Below, in pieces: positions 9,871-18,262 of a stretch of 64,000 nt of DNA. Where the stretch lies: NCBI GenBank assembly GCA_021805565.1, contig JAJZFA010000021.1, positions 124,001 to 188,000 of the forward strand. The letters run 5' to 3'. Under the pieces are notes generated by a model. That model made no database searches. It saw only the letters and a program-made list of their open reading frames with translations, and had not been told where the DNA came from. Each line of letters starts with the position of its first letter. Positions within the stretch are counted from its first letter, which is position 1. Origin of the DNA: Pseudomonadota bacterium (GTDB taxonomy: Bacteria; Pseudomonadota; Alphaproteobacteria; Acetobacterales; Acetobacteraceae). The position numbers and the translations under genes were made by a program.

Positions 9871-11262
9871 TCAGGTTCCCAGTGGCGACCAGGCCGGATC
9901 CGATGCATCCGTCGGGGTTTCCGCCGGTCGTTCGTTGAATCCGGTAATATCGACCGATACCAACCGCGACGAGAAGCCCCGGCCGCGCGCATCCTGCGAT
10001 CGTGTTTCGCGATAGAACATCAGCACCCGGCCATTCGGTGCGAAGGTCGGCCCCTCGACCAGCCAGCCCTCGGACAGGATGCGCTCACCCGAACCATCCG
10101 GATGCATCACACCGATGGCGAAATTGGCGGTATCTCCGGCGTACCGGGTGAAGGCGATCAAATCGCCCCGCGGCGACCATACCGGCGTCGCGTAATGGCC
10201 GTTGCCGAAGCTGATTCGCTTCGCGCCGCCGCCGCCCGCGCCCATGACATAAATCTGCTGGTCGCCGCCGCGATCCGACGCGAAGGCGATCTGCGATCCG
10301 TCCGGGCTGTAACAGGGACTGACATCGATCGAGCCCGATTGCGTCAGCCTGCGCGGTGTCCGGCTTCCCAGTTCCACCGACACGATGTCGGACCCACCGC
10401 CATCCGACACAGCCATGACCAGGCTGCTGCCGTCCGGAGCAAAGCGAGGCGCGAACGTCATGCCGGCGAAATCGCCCAGCACGGTCTGGCGACCGGACCC
10501 CAGGTCGAAAAGATACACGCGCGGCCGGTTGTTGGCATAGCTCATGAACGCGATCTCATCTTTCGTGGGATGAAACCGTGGCGTCAGAACCAGCCAGGAC
10601 CCGTCGGTCAGCAGCCGGTTGTTCTCGCTGTCCTGGTCCATGATCGCCAGTCGCTTGGTCCGGCGATCGCGCGGGCCGGTCGCCGAGATATAGACGATGC
10701 GGGTGTCGAAATAGCCCTTTTCGCCCAGCAGGCGCTCATAGATCACGTCGGCCATGATATGCGCGATACGACGCCAGTTGCTTTGCGCGGTGGTGTACGC
10801 GGTACCTTGAATCTGGGTTCCCGGCAGGATGTCCCACAGCCGGAATTCCACCCGCACCTGACCGCCGCCGAGGATTTGCACGCTGCCGGTCACCAGGGCC
10901 TGCGCGCCGGTCGGCTTCCAGTTCTGAAAATTGGGCGCGGCGGCCGACGGCGATCCGGCCTCGATGAATGCGGTCCGATCGATCAGCCGGAACAGCCCGC
11001 TGCGCGCCAGATCGGCGCTGATCACGCCGCCGATCTGTTGCCCAAGCTGGGCGGACGAACCGTCGGCACCGCCAAGATCGGGGATCGCGATCGGAATCGG
11101 TTCGGACCGTGCCCGGTTGACGTCGATCACCGCCGACTGGCCGCCCCCCGCCGGGGGGGCCACTGCCTGGGCAAATACAGGAACGGGCGCGGCGGCGAGT
11201 AAACCCGCGGCACCAGCGATCAGGCCGCGCCGGCCGACAGACGGATTCGAACTATGGATCAT
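9871..11262 (-). CDS. tolB: Tol-Pal system beta-propeller protein TolB
   Basis: Periplasmic component of the Tol-Pal machine, which draws the outer membrane inward during division. It has 463 residues: an export signal, an N-terminal alpha/beta domain (~45-190) and repeated WD40-like TolB strands with signatures such as FAPDGSSLVMAVSDGG and YSPDGSQIAFASDRGG (~200-440). The signal begins with VGRRGLIAG, a twin-arginine-like motif, whereas TolB is normally Sec-exported. It is the last gene of the ybgC-tolQRA operon. Pal, which usually follows tolB, is absent: purN lies downstream on the other strand. Confidence 0.96.
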   Translation of the reverse strand: MIHSSNPSVGRRGLIAGAAGLLAAAPVPVFAQAVAPPAGGGQSAVIDVNRARSEPIPIAIPDLGGADGSSAQLGQQIGGVISADLARSGLFRLIDRTAFIEAGSPSAAAPNFQNWKPTGAQALVTGSVQILGGGQVRVEFRLWDILPGTQIQGTAYTTAQSNWRRIAHIMADVIYERLLGEKGYFDTRIVYISATGPRDRRTKRLAIMDQDSENNRLLTDGSWLVLTPRFHPTKDEIAFMSYANNRPRVYLFDLGSGRQTVLGDFAGMTFAPRFAPDGSSLVMAVSDGGGSDIVSVELGSRTPRRLTQSGSIDVSPCYSPDGSQIAFASDRGGDQQIYVMGAGGGGAKRISFGNGHYATPVWSPRGDLIAFTRYAGDTANFAIGVMHPDGSGERILSEGWLVEGPTFAPNGRVLMFYRETRSQDARGRGFSSRLVSVDITGFNERPAETPTDASDPAWSPLGT

Positions 11263-11341
11263 ACCGGCTATTTCCTATTCTTACGGTCATCGTGCAACGA
11301 CGGCCACCGGGTCATCGCGATTTTGTGTCCGGCCCCCTCGG

Positions 11342-12370
11342 TCATGGGCTGAATCGGAACGTCAGCACATTGACCTTGCCCAGAACATTGTTCGGCAACG
11401 GCAGGTTGGCGCAGCGCGGGTCCATGATCGCGCGCATCGCCCGTTCGGCGAAGGCTCGGAACCGTGGATCGCTCATGCGGGAAACGTCGCCACCGGCAAC
11501 CTCGGCGCGCCGCGCCATACCGCTGGCGTCGGTCGTCACCGTCAGCAGGACCCGCTGCTTGTCGATATCCAGCGCGCCGGCATCCTTGGTCCAGCATTCC
11601 CGCACATGGTCGCCGATCGCACCGCGCTGATCGGCGCTGAGCGCCGCTGTATCGTTACCCAGCGGATTGCCGCCGCCGTTTGGCTGACCGCCGGCCTTGG
11701 GGTTGGCCCGCGCTTTCGGCGGCTGGGTCTGAGCCAGCATCTGCTTCAGCTTATCCAGTGTATTATCGACCGAATCGCTGTTCGGCGCCGGGTTTTTCGT
11801 GGCATTCGGCTGCGACGTCGTGCTGGGCGGCGCCGGGGGAGGCGGCACGGGCGGCGGCGGCAACGGCAACGGCGGCTCCGGTTTGACCGGAGCCGGAGGG
11901 GTTGGCGGTGTCGGCGGCGCGGGCGGCGGGGGCAGCACATCCTTGGCTGGAACAGGTTCCGGCGGCGGAAGCGGTTTTGGGGGCGTCGGCGACGGCGGCG
12001 ACGGCTCCACGTGGGCCTGCGGCGGCGGGGGCGGCGGGGGCGGCGGAGGCGGAGGGGCTTCCTCGGGGGCGGGCTTCGGCGGCGTGGTCACCGGCGGCGC
12101 GGGCGGAGCGATGTCGGCCGCCGGCGCGGGAACCGGGGCCGCACTGGCCGCCCGCATGGAGGATTTCGCGGTGCCCTGAAAGACCATGGCTACCGTGGTT
12201 TCCGGCGGTTCCTCATCCTTCTGATTGAAAGACGGCAATCCCAACAACAAGAACAGCAACACGAGACCGTGCAAAAGCGCCGAGGCGATCAAGCTGGTTC
12301 GTAAACGCGGTGTCATGCCCGGCGTCGCCCGACCGATCGCACCGCCGCCGCGGAAAAGCTGCTGCAGCAC
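11342..12370 (-). CDS. tolA: TolA-type energy-transducing protein
   Basis: Inner-membrane protein linking the TolQR motor to the outer membrane. The 342 residues comprise a short cytosolic end, one membrane helix (~26-46), a very long linker (~55-200) made almost wholly of Pro with Ala/Glu/Lys and including a run of twelve prolines, and a C-terminal TonB/TolA-like domain (~240-340) with one Cys near each end. The usual TolA linker is an Ala/Lys/Glu-rich helix; here it is a TonB-like polyproline rod. Position between tolR and tolB supports the TolA role. Nine bases separate it from tolR. Confidence 0.9.
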   Translation of the reverse strand: MLQQLFRGGGAIGRATPGMTPRLRTSLIASALLHGLVLLFLLLGLPSFNQKDEEPPETTVAMVFQGTAKSSMRAASAAPVPAPAADIAPPAPPVTTPPKPAPEEAPPPPPPPPPPPPQAHVEPSPPSPTPPKPLPPPEPVPAKDVLPPPPAPPTPPTPPAPVKPEPPLPLPPPPVPPPPAPPSTTSQPNATKNPAPNSDSVDNTLDKLKQMLAQTQPPKARANPKAGGQPNGGGNPLGNDTAALSADQRGAIGDHVRECWTKDAGALDIDKQRVLLTVTTDASGMARRAEVAGGDVSRMSDPRFRAFAERAMRAIMDPRCANLPLPNNVLGKVNVLTFRFSP

Positions 12371-12379
12371 GCATTCACC

Positions 12380-12874
12380 CTATCGGCGCGGCCCGGACGC
12401 AGGCTTCGCGGCAGCCCCTGACGACGGACCCGCGGGCGCACCGGCGGTCTGTTCGGCCAGCAACGCGACCTTGGTGAAACCACCCTGCGTGATCGTTCCC
12501 ATCACCTCCATGATCCGGCCATAAGCCAGGTCCTTGTCGCCACGCACAAAAATACGCCGATCCGGGTTGTTCTGCGCGATCCCTTGCAACTTGGCGACCA
12601 GATCGCCGACCTCGGTCGCCTGATCCTGCAGGAAAATCGAACCGTCGGCCTTGATCGACACCGTTAGCGGCTCGCTGTCGCTGTTCAGCGGCTGGGCGCT
12701 GGTTTTCGGCAGATCGACCGAAACGCCCGACGTCATGAGCGGCGCGGTGACCATGAAAATGATCAGCAACACCAGCATCACATCGACCATCGGGGTGACG
12801 TTGATTTCCGCCAGCGGCCGGTAACGGTTGCGCCGGCCGCCGCCTCGGCCGCCGGTGTTCATTGAAAACGCCAT
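12380..12874 (-). CDS. tolR: TolR biopolymer transport protein
   Basis: Small ExbD/TolR-type protein of 164 residues. The single membrane helix follows the motif EINVTPMVDVMLVLLIIFMV (residues ~23-42); its Asp is the proton-path residue of the stator. A periplasmic domain follows. The C-terminal Ala/Pro/Gly-rich tail (~145-164) is longer than in enterobacterial TolR. It lies three bases from tolQ and nine from tolA, all in one operon. Confidence 0.95.
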   Translation of the reverse strand: MAFSMNTGGRGGGRRNRYRPLAEINVTPMVDVMLVLLIIFMVTAPLMTSGVSVDLPKTSAQPLNSDSEPLTVSIKADGSIFLQDQATEVGDLVAKLQGIAQNNPDRRIFVRGDKDLAYGRIMEVMGTITQGGFTKVALLAEQTAGAPAGPSSGAAAKPASGPRR

Positions 12875-12877
12875 GAT

Positions 12878-13594
<717 letters not shown>

Positions 13595-13597
13595 TGT

Positions 13598-14050
13598 TTA
13601 GCCCCCTGTTTGGGTGTTTGTACCCCGGTCATGACGCATTGCCGCCATCGCCTCTCGCCATCGTGGCGGGATGCGCGCCGGTTTGTTTTCACCGATCCGG
13701 ACGCAGGCAAGGTGGACGCGTACCACGGCGCATACCCCATGGGGACCGCTCACCGTTTGACACAACACCACGCGCGCACCGCCAACATCCAGCGTCTCGG
13801 TTTCGACGACCAGCCAGTCGTCGAGAATCGAGGGCCGCACATAATCTATTTCGGCGCGATGCACCATGAACATCAGGTTGAAGCGTTCCACCATCTCCGC
13901 ATGCGGGATTCCCGCATCGCGCAGGGCTTCCGTGCGCGCCCGTTCGGCATAGCGGAGATAATTGGCGTGATAGACGACACCGCCCGCGTCCGTATCCTCA
14001 TAATAGACTCGCAAGGAATACCGGTGGCTGGATGGCGGATGACCAATCAT
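13598..14050 (-). CDS. ybgC: YbgC-type acyl-CoA thioesterase
   Basis: A 150-residue hot-dog-fold thioesterase. The catalytic region is the conserved run YYEDTDAGGVVYHANYLRYAE, with the probable nucleophile-activating Asp at residue 21 and His at 28. YbgC proteins hydrolyse acyl-CoA or acyl-ACP and are nearly always the first gene of the tol operon, as here. No promoter could be fixed in the divergent 300-base region upstream. Confidence 0.94.
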   Translation of the reverse strand: MIGHPPSSHRYSLRVYYEDTDAGGVVYHANYLRYAERARTEALRDAGIPHAEMVERFNLMFMVHRAEIDYVRPSILDDWLVVETETLDVGGARVVLCQTVSGPHGVCAVVRVHLACVRIGENKPARIPPRWREAMAAMRHDRGTNTQTGG

Positions 14051-14354
14051 TTAGATGGCTGCGACGCGAATCCGGGAAGGCGCCGAACAGGTTGCACGCT
14101 GTGTCCCCGATGGATGGCTGCCAGACCGCATTTGTCCGATAGCGCGGACGTGTAATGGCCGCCGCATAGCCAGGCAAGGTTCGATTGCGCGCGTCCCGGA
14201 AAGCCCGCTGCCGTGGCGCGGTGGCGATTCTCGCTTCGGCGGCGGCCCTTCGGTTTGCGCTGCCCCCGCGATGCCCTGCCATTGCGACCCAGGCCCCAAC
14301 CCGCCAATCTCCTCGAATCCAGGAACCGCGTCCCCGACAATAAGGCCATCGCCG
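14051..14354. other. divergent intergenic region, ybgC / nitronate monooxygenase
   Basis: About 300 bases between two divergent genes. Frames are open on both strands, but the translations are Pro/Arg/Gly-rich and show no recognisable fold, so I read them as chance frames. It should carry the promoter of the tol operon and that of the downstream monooxygenase. I see no convincing promoter boxes, RNA gene or repeat. Confidence 0.5.
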
Positions 14355-15494
14355 ATGCAAACCCAACTCTGCCGCATGCTCGGTATCGACTTTCCGCTGC
14401 TGGCGTTCAGTCACTGTCGCGACGTGGTGGCCGCGGTCAGCCGCGCCGGCGGTTTCGGCGTATTCGGCGCGTCCGGCACCACCCCGGACCAGTTGGAGAC
14501 CGAACTCGCCTGGATCGACGCGCATACAGACGGACGGCCGTACGGGGTCGATCTGCTGATCCCCGAAAATCTGTCCGTCCGCACCAGTGCCGGCGCGACC
14601 CAGGGCGACCTGGCCGCGCAAGTCCCTGTCGCACATCGTGCCTTCGTCCACGATCTGCTACGCCGACACGCCGTCGATCCGACGCAAGGCGTCTATGCCC
14701 GCGAAGACCCGGATCGGCCACCATCCTATCAGTTCGAAACCGGCGAGAAGCTGATGGAGGTCGCCTTTCGCCACCCCATCCGCCTGATCGCCAATGCGCT
14801 GGGCGTACCCCCAACATCTATGCTGGAACGCGCCCGCCGCCTCGGGATTCCCTGCGCCGCCCTGGTCGGTGCGCGGGAACACGCCGAACGCCAGGTTGTG
14901 GCGGGCGTCGATATCCTCGTCGCCCAGGGCACCGAGGCAGGTGGCCATTGCGGCGAGGTTTCCACCCTTGTGCTCGTCCCGGAGGTCGTGCGCGCCGTCA
15001 GGGGCAAGATTCCCGTTCTGGCGGCCGGGGGAATCATGACCGGCCGGCAAATGGCGGGCTGCATGGCCATGGGCGCGGCCGGCGCCTGGACCGGTTCGGT
15101 CTGGCTGGCGACGACGGAAGCCGAGACATCCCCGGTGTTCCGCGAAAAAATGGTCGCCGCCCGATCCCGCGACACCGTTCGTTCCCGCGGCCGTACCGGT
15201 AAACCCGCTCGGCAACTCCGCTCCGCCTGGACCGATGCGTGGGAAGGGCCGGATAGCCCCGGCACCCTGCCCATGCCGCTGCAAAGCCTGATCAGCGAAC
15301 CCGCCATGGCGCGGGTCAACCAGGCGGCGGAGGCCGGCAATGCGCGGGCGCGGGCCTTGGTGAGCTACTTTGTCGGCCAGGGCGTCGGGTTGGTCGAGGA
15401 TGTTCCTAGCTGCCGTCAGGTGGTCGCCGCATTCATGACCGAATTCGCCGAGGCGCTGGACGACATGCAACGACTGGCCGAAGTGGGCGCCTGA
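14355..15494 (+). CDS. nitronate monooxygenase family flavoprotein
   Basis: A 379-residue FMN-dependent TIM-barrel protein of the 2-nitropropane dioxygenase family, which oxidises alkyl nitronates. Features include the N-terminal FPLLAFSHCRDVVAAVSRAGGFG strand-helix in pieces, the phosphate-binding GTEAGGHCGEVSTLVL loop (~193-208) and the FMN motif PVLAAGGIMTGRQM. The ATG at 14355 is chosen because homology starts there. The neighbour mmcB follows after eight bases and may be cotranscribed. The substrate is not deducible; several members act on other enolate-like compounds. Confidence 0.88.
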   Translation: MQTQLCRMLGIDFPLLAFSHCRDVVAAVSRAGGFGVFGASGTTPDQLETELAWIDAHTDGRPYGVDLLIPENLSVRTSAGATQGDLAAQVPVAHRAFVHDLLRRHAVDPTQGVYAREDPDRPPSYQFETGEKLMEVAFRHPIRLIANALGVPPTSMLERARRLGIPCAALVGAREHAERQVVAGVDILVAQGTEAGGHCGEVSTLVLVPEVVRAVRGKIPVLAAGGIMTGRQMAGCMAMGAAGAWTGSVWLATTEAETSPVFREKMVAARSRDTVRSRGRTGKPARQLRSAWTDAWEGPDSPGTLPMPLQSLISEPAMARVNQAAEAGNARARALVSYFVGQGVGLVEDVPSCRQVVAAFMTEFAEALDDMQRLAEVGA

Positions 15495-15502
15495 GGGTCG
15501 GG

Positions 15503-15973
15503 ATGGATCGTCCTGGCTTCCCGGAACGGACCATGCTGATCCGCATCGCGGTTGCCCGCTTATGCCTGCGATTGGGATGGGCGCCCTTGCACGAAGTCAG
15601 GCTGGCGAATGGCCGGCGCGCGGACATCCTGGCATTGCAACCGGGCGGCGGCTTCGCCTGCATCGAGGTGAAATCCGGTTTGCGCGATTATTCGGCCGAC
15701 ACGAAATGGCTGGAATACCAGCCGTTCTGCGACCAGTTGTTTTTTGCTGTCGATACCGATTTTCCGCGCGATATCCTGCCAGCGGAAATCGGGCTGATCG
15801 TCTGCGCGGGCCGGGATGCGGATTTGGTGCGGCAGCCTGTCCGTGTTGGATTGCCGCCAGCCCGGCGCAAGGCATTGATGGAACGTTTCGGCTGGCTGGC
15901 AGCCCGTCGCCTTGCGGCACTGGAAGACCCGATGGGCGTGGCGGACCTGACGATGGGGCTGAACGACGATTAA
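15503..15973 (+). CDS. mmcB: MmcB family DNA repair protein
   Basis: A 156-residue protein of the alphaproteobacterial MmcB family, linked in Caulobacter to resistance to mitomycin C. The sequence shows a PD-(D/E)xK-type nuclease core: E31, D41 (in RADILAL) and E55-V-K57 (in CIEVKSG), followed by a conserved DTKWLEYQPFCDQLFFAVD segment in pieces. This suggests a metal-dependent endonuclease in SOS-linked repair. No LexA box was recognised upstream; only eight bases separate it from the preceding gene. Confidence 0.88.
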   Translation: MDRPGFPERTMLIRIAVARLCLRLGWAPLHEVRLANGRRADILALQPGGGFACIEVKSGLRDYSADTKWLEYQPFCDQLFFAVDTDFPRDILPAEIGLIVCAGRDADLVRQPVRVGLPPARRKALMERFGWLAARRLAALEDPMGVADLTMGLNDD

Positions 15974-15987
15974 GTGGCTACCCACAC

Positions 15988-16422
15988 CTACCGGCGGCCA
16001 GCCTTACCACCCACCGGGGCTTTGTCCGGTAACCAAGCGTCCGTCCATCCGGTCAGGTCCCCCGCTTTGGGATCGGATATCTTCACCTCCGACCGGCCGG
16101 GACCCGCACGATTCACGATCGAAATCGCGGTGGCGGAGCGGATGATCTGGCAATCCACCGGTCCATCGACCGCCTGCCCGGACCGCCGCGCGGCCAGCTT
16201 GCTTAGATCGGCCTCCGAAGTGCAAAAGATCGCACCAGGGTCCAACCGCGGCCAGGCCTGCGGCTGAGGCTTTATGGCGGCAAGCGTATTCGGTTTCACC
16301 TTTGGCACCAGAATATCCATCAAACCGCCGCCGTCGCTGCCCGATTGCGCGCGGGCCACGGGTGCGACGAACAGCGCGCCCAGGCACATCCCGGCCAGCA
16401 GTATCCTCGGCATCGATATCAT
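15988..16422 (-). CDS. secreted hypothetical protein
   Basis: A 144-residue product with a clear Sec signal peptide (basic start, hydrophobic LLAGMCLGALFVAPVARA, cleavage near residue 23). The mature part contains two cysteines (in IFCTSEAD and VDCQIIRS) that could form one disulfide, and ends in a Trp/Pro-rich segment. The domain resembles small SH3-like periplasmic proteins, but I cannot name a family. The ATG at 16422 is chosen because the signal peptide begins there; a second ATG at 16413 is equally possible. It is convergent with mmcB, with fourteen bases between stops. Confidence 0.65.
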   Translation of the reverse strand: MISMPRILLAGMCLGALFVAPVARAQSGSDGGGLMDILVPKVKPNTLAAIKPQPQAWPRLDPGAIFCTSEADLSKLAARRSGQAVDGPVDCQIIRSATAISIVNRAGPGRSEVKISDPKAGDLTGWTDAWLPDKAPVGGKAGRR

Positions 16423-16528
16423 CGTCTGTTTCGCCCAATTGACCGGCTGGCTGTATGCGTCCAACCCTCGCCGAGGGGCAAGTGAACTCTGGGGGCAAGC
16501 GAAGTCTGGGCGCGGCCGGTCTGGCGCA

Positions 16529-17899
16529 TTATCCAGGTCGCCGCACCGCCGCGGCCGGATGGTTGTCCGGCAGGCGCGCACCGCGCCCAAACAGTTTCTC
16601 GCGGAACGTGCCCGGCGCGTAATCGTGCTTGAACAGGCCGCGCGTTTGCAGTTCCGGCACCACAAGATCGGCGATGTCGGCGAACGTGCCGGGAGTCAGC
16701 GCATAGGCCAGATTGAATCCGTCCACACCGGTTTCCTCGACCCAGACACGCAATTCCTCGGCGACCTCCGCGGCGGACCCGATCGTCACCGGGCCGCGGC
16801 CGCCGATCGCCGCATGGCGGGCGATCTCGCCCACGGTCCATTCGCGACCGGGATCGGCGGTGGTGAAGGCTTCCAGCGCCGATGTCTGGGCGTTGCCCTG
16901 GCCGGTGAAACGAACGACCTCATCGGGGCGCATGGCACCGAAATCCACGCCGGTCCAGCCGGACATCAGGGCCAGTGCGCCTTCTTCCGATACATAACCC
17001 AGATAATCGCGATACCTGTCCTGAGCGGCCTTCGCCGTGGTGTCCACGATCACCGTCATCATGGTAAAAATCGTCAGGTCGCCGGGGTCGCGGCCGGCGG
17101 CGGCGGCGCGCGCCCGCAAATCGGCAACGATCGGCGCGACGACCTTCCGCGACGGCCCGTTGATGAACACGCACTCGGCGTGACGCGCGGCGAAATCCCG
17201 CCCGCGCCGGGACGCGCCGGCTTGGAACAGCACCGGCGTCCGCTGCGGCGACGGCTCGCACAGATGGATCGCATCGACCTTGAAATGCGGACCCTCATGC
17301 AAAACCCGGTGGATCTTGGACGGATCGGCGAAGCGGCGCCCCTGGCGGTCGCGCAGCACCGCCCCGTCTTCCCAGCTTGCCTCCCACAATTTGTAGGCGG
17401 CCTGCATGTAATCCTCGGCCACGTCGTAGCGGTCGTCATGAGCGGTCTGCCGCGGCATCCCCATCCCCCGGGCCGCGCTGTCCAGATATCCGGTGACGAT
17501 GTTCCAGCCGATGCGGCCCTTGGTCAGATGGTCCAGCGTGCTCATCCGCCGGGCGAACGGATACGGCAGTTCGTACGACAGCGCGCAGGTTACGCCAAAG
17601 CCCAGATGTTCGGTGACCAGCGCCATCGCCGGCACAACCATCAGCGGATCGTTGACCGGAACCTGAACGGCGTGTTCCAGAGCGGTGGCCGGCGAGCCCT
17701 TGTAAACGTCGTAAATCCCCAACACGTCGGCCAGGAATATCGCGTCGAATTTACCGCGTTCCAGCGTGCGGGCCAGATCGGTCCAATAGTCCAGCGTATT
17801 ATACGTGTCGGCTCGGTCGTCCGGATGCGTCCACAGACCGGGGGACTGGTGGCCGATGCAGTTCATGTCGAAAGCGTTGAGGCGCATCTGTTTGGGCAT
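16529..17899 (-). CDS. LLM-class flavin monooxygenase, NtaA/SnaA/DszA type
   Basis: A 456-residue FMNH2-dependent monooxygenase of the luciferase-like superfamily. The N-terminal run FDMNCIGHQSPGLW, the WNIVTGY motif and the HDDRYDVAEDYMQAAYKLWEASW segment (split here) are hallmarks of the NtaA/SnaA/DszA group, which oxidises aminopolycarboxylates, sulfur heterocycles or related organics. It needs an external flavin reductase, which is not encoded next to it. The substrate is unknown. Confidence 0.92.
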   Translation of the reverse strand: MPKQMRLNAFDMNCIGHQSPGLWTHPDDRADTYNTLDYWTDLARTLERGKFDAIFLADVLGIYDVYKGSPATALEHAVQVPVNDPLMVVPAMALVTEHLGFGVTCALSYELPYPFARRMSTLDHLTKGRIGWNIVTGYLDSAARGMGMPRQTAHDDRYDVAEDYMQAAYKLWEASWEDGAVLRDRQGRRFADPSKIHRVLHEGPHFKVDAIHLCEPSPQRTPVLFQAGASRRGRDFAARHAECVFINGPSRKVVAPIVADLRARAAAAGRDPGDLTIFTMMTVIVDTTAKAAQDRYRDYLGYVSEEGALALMSGWTGVDFGAMRPDEVVRFTGQGNAQTSALEAFTTADPGREWTVGEIARHAAIGGRGPVTIGSAAEVAEELRVWVEETGVDGFNLAYALTPGTFADIADLVVPELQTRGLFKHDYAPGTFREKLFGRGARLPDNHPAAAVRRPG

Positions 17900-17996
17900 C
17901 GGTAATTTTTACACAGGGTATCGCTTTAAGAAACCCCTGGACACCGCGACTCTTTCCCCGGCCTCCACGGATGCGTCTCGACCTTCGCGATATCTG

Positions 17997-18176
17997 TCAG
18001 GTGGACGGCACTGATTGGGTCCGGACCGTCGTTCCGGTCGCGGGGTCAGGTTGGTTGCTTGTCGAGGCGTACGCCTTCCAGCGCTCGAATGCCTCGATCG
18101 TCATCGCAACGACCGCGAGGCATTCCGCTACCCCGCGTGCGGATTGGTCGAAATGGCCAATTTCATGCGAGAGCAT
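17997..18176 (-). CDS. possible 59-aa hypothetical protein
   Basis: A short frame in the 360-base gap between the monooxygenase and the FUSC gene. The translation starts MLSHEIGHFDQSA and continues through AFERWKAYASTSN. The HEIGH string fits the HExxH zinc-binding pattern, but the frame is far too short for a protease and could be a relic or chance. The start is an ATG without an obvious ribosome-binding site. Nothing else was seen in 17900-18262. Confidence 0.22.
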   Translation of the reverse strand: MLSHEIGHFDQSARGVAECLAVVAMTIEAFERWKAYASTSNQPDPATGTTVRTQSVPST

Positions 18177-18262
18177 TCACTCTGCGCCCCAGCCGCCGAA
18201 GGGATTCGGCTCACACCGAGGCCGATTCAGGCACCCGGTATAAGGCGCACAACGCATCCCGC

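Noticed and set aside
12000-12070. GGC-rich run as a CRISPR-like or microsatellite array
   Set aside because: It codes the polyproline linker of TolA on the minus strand.
11799-12179. Gly-rich plus-strand frame resembling a glycine-rich surface protein
   Set aside because: It is the antisense reading of the proline-rich tolA linker.
14055-14354. N-terminal extension of the nitronate monooxygenase frame
   Set aside because: Translation is Pro/Arg-rich and homology starts at the ATG at 14355.
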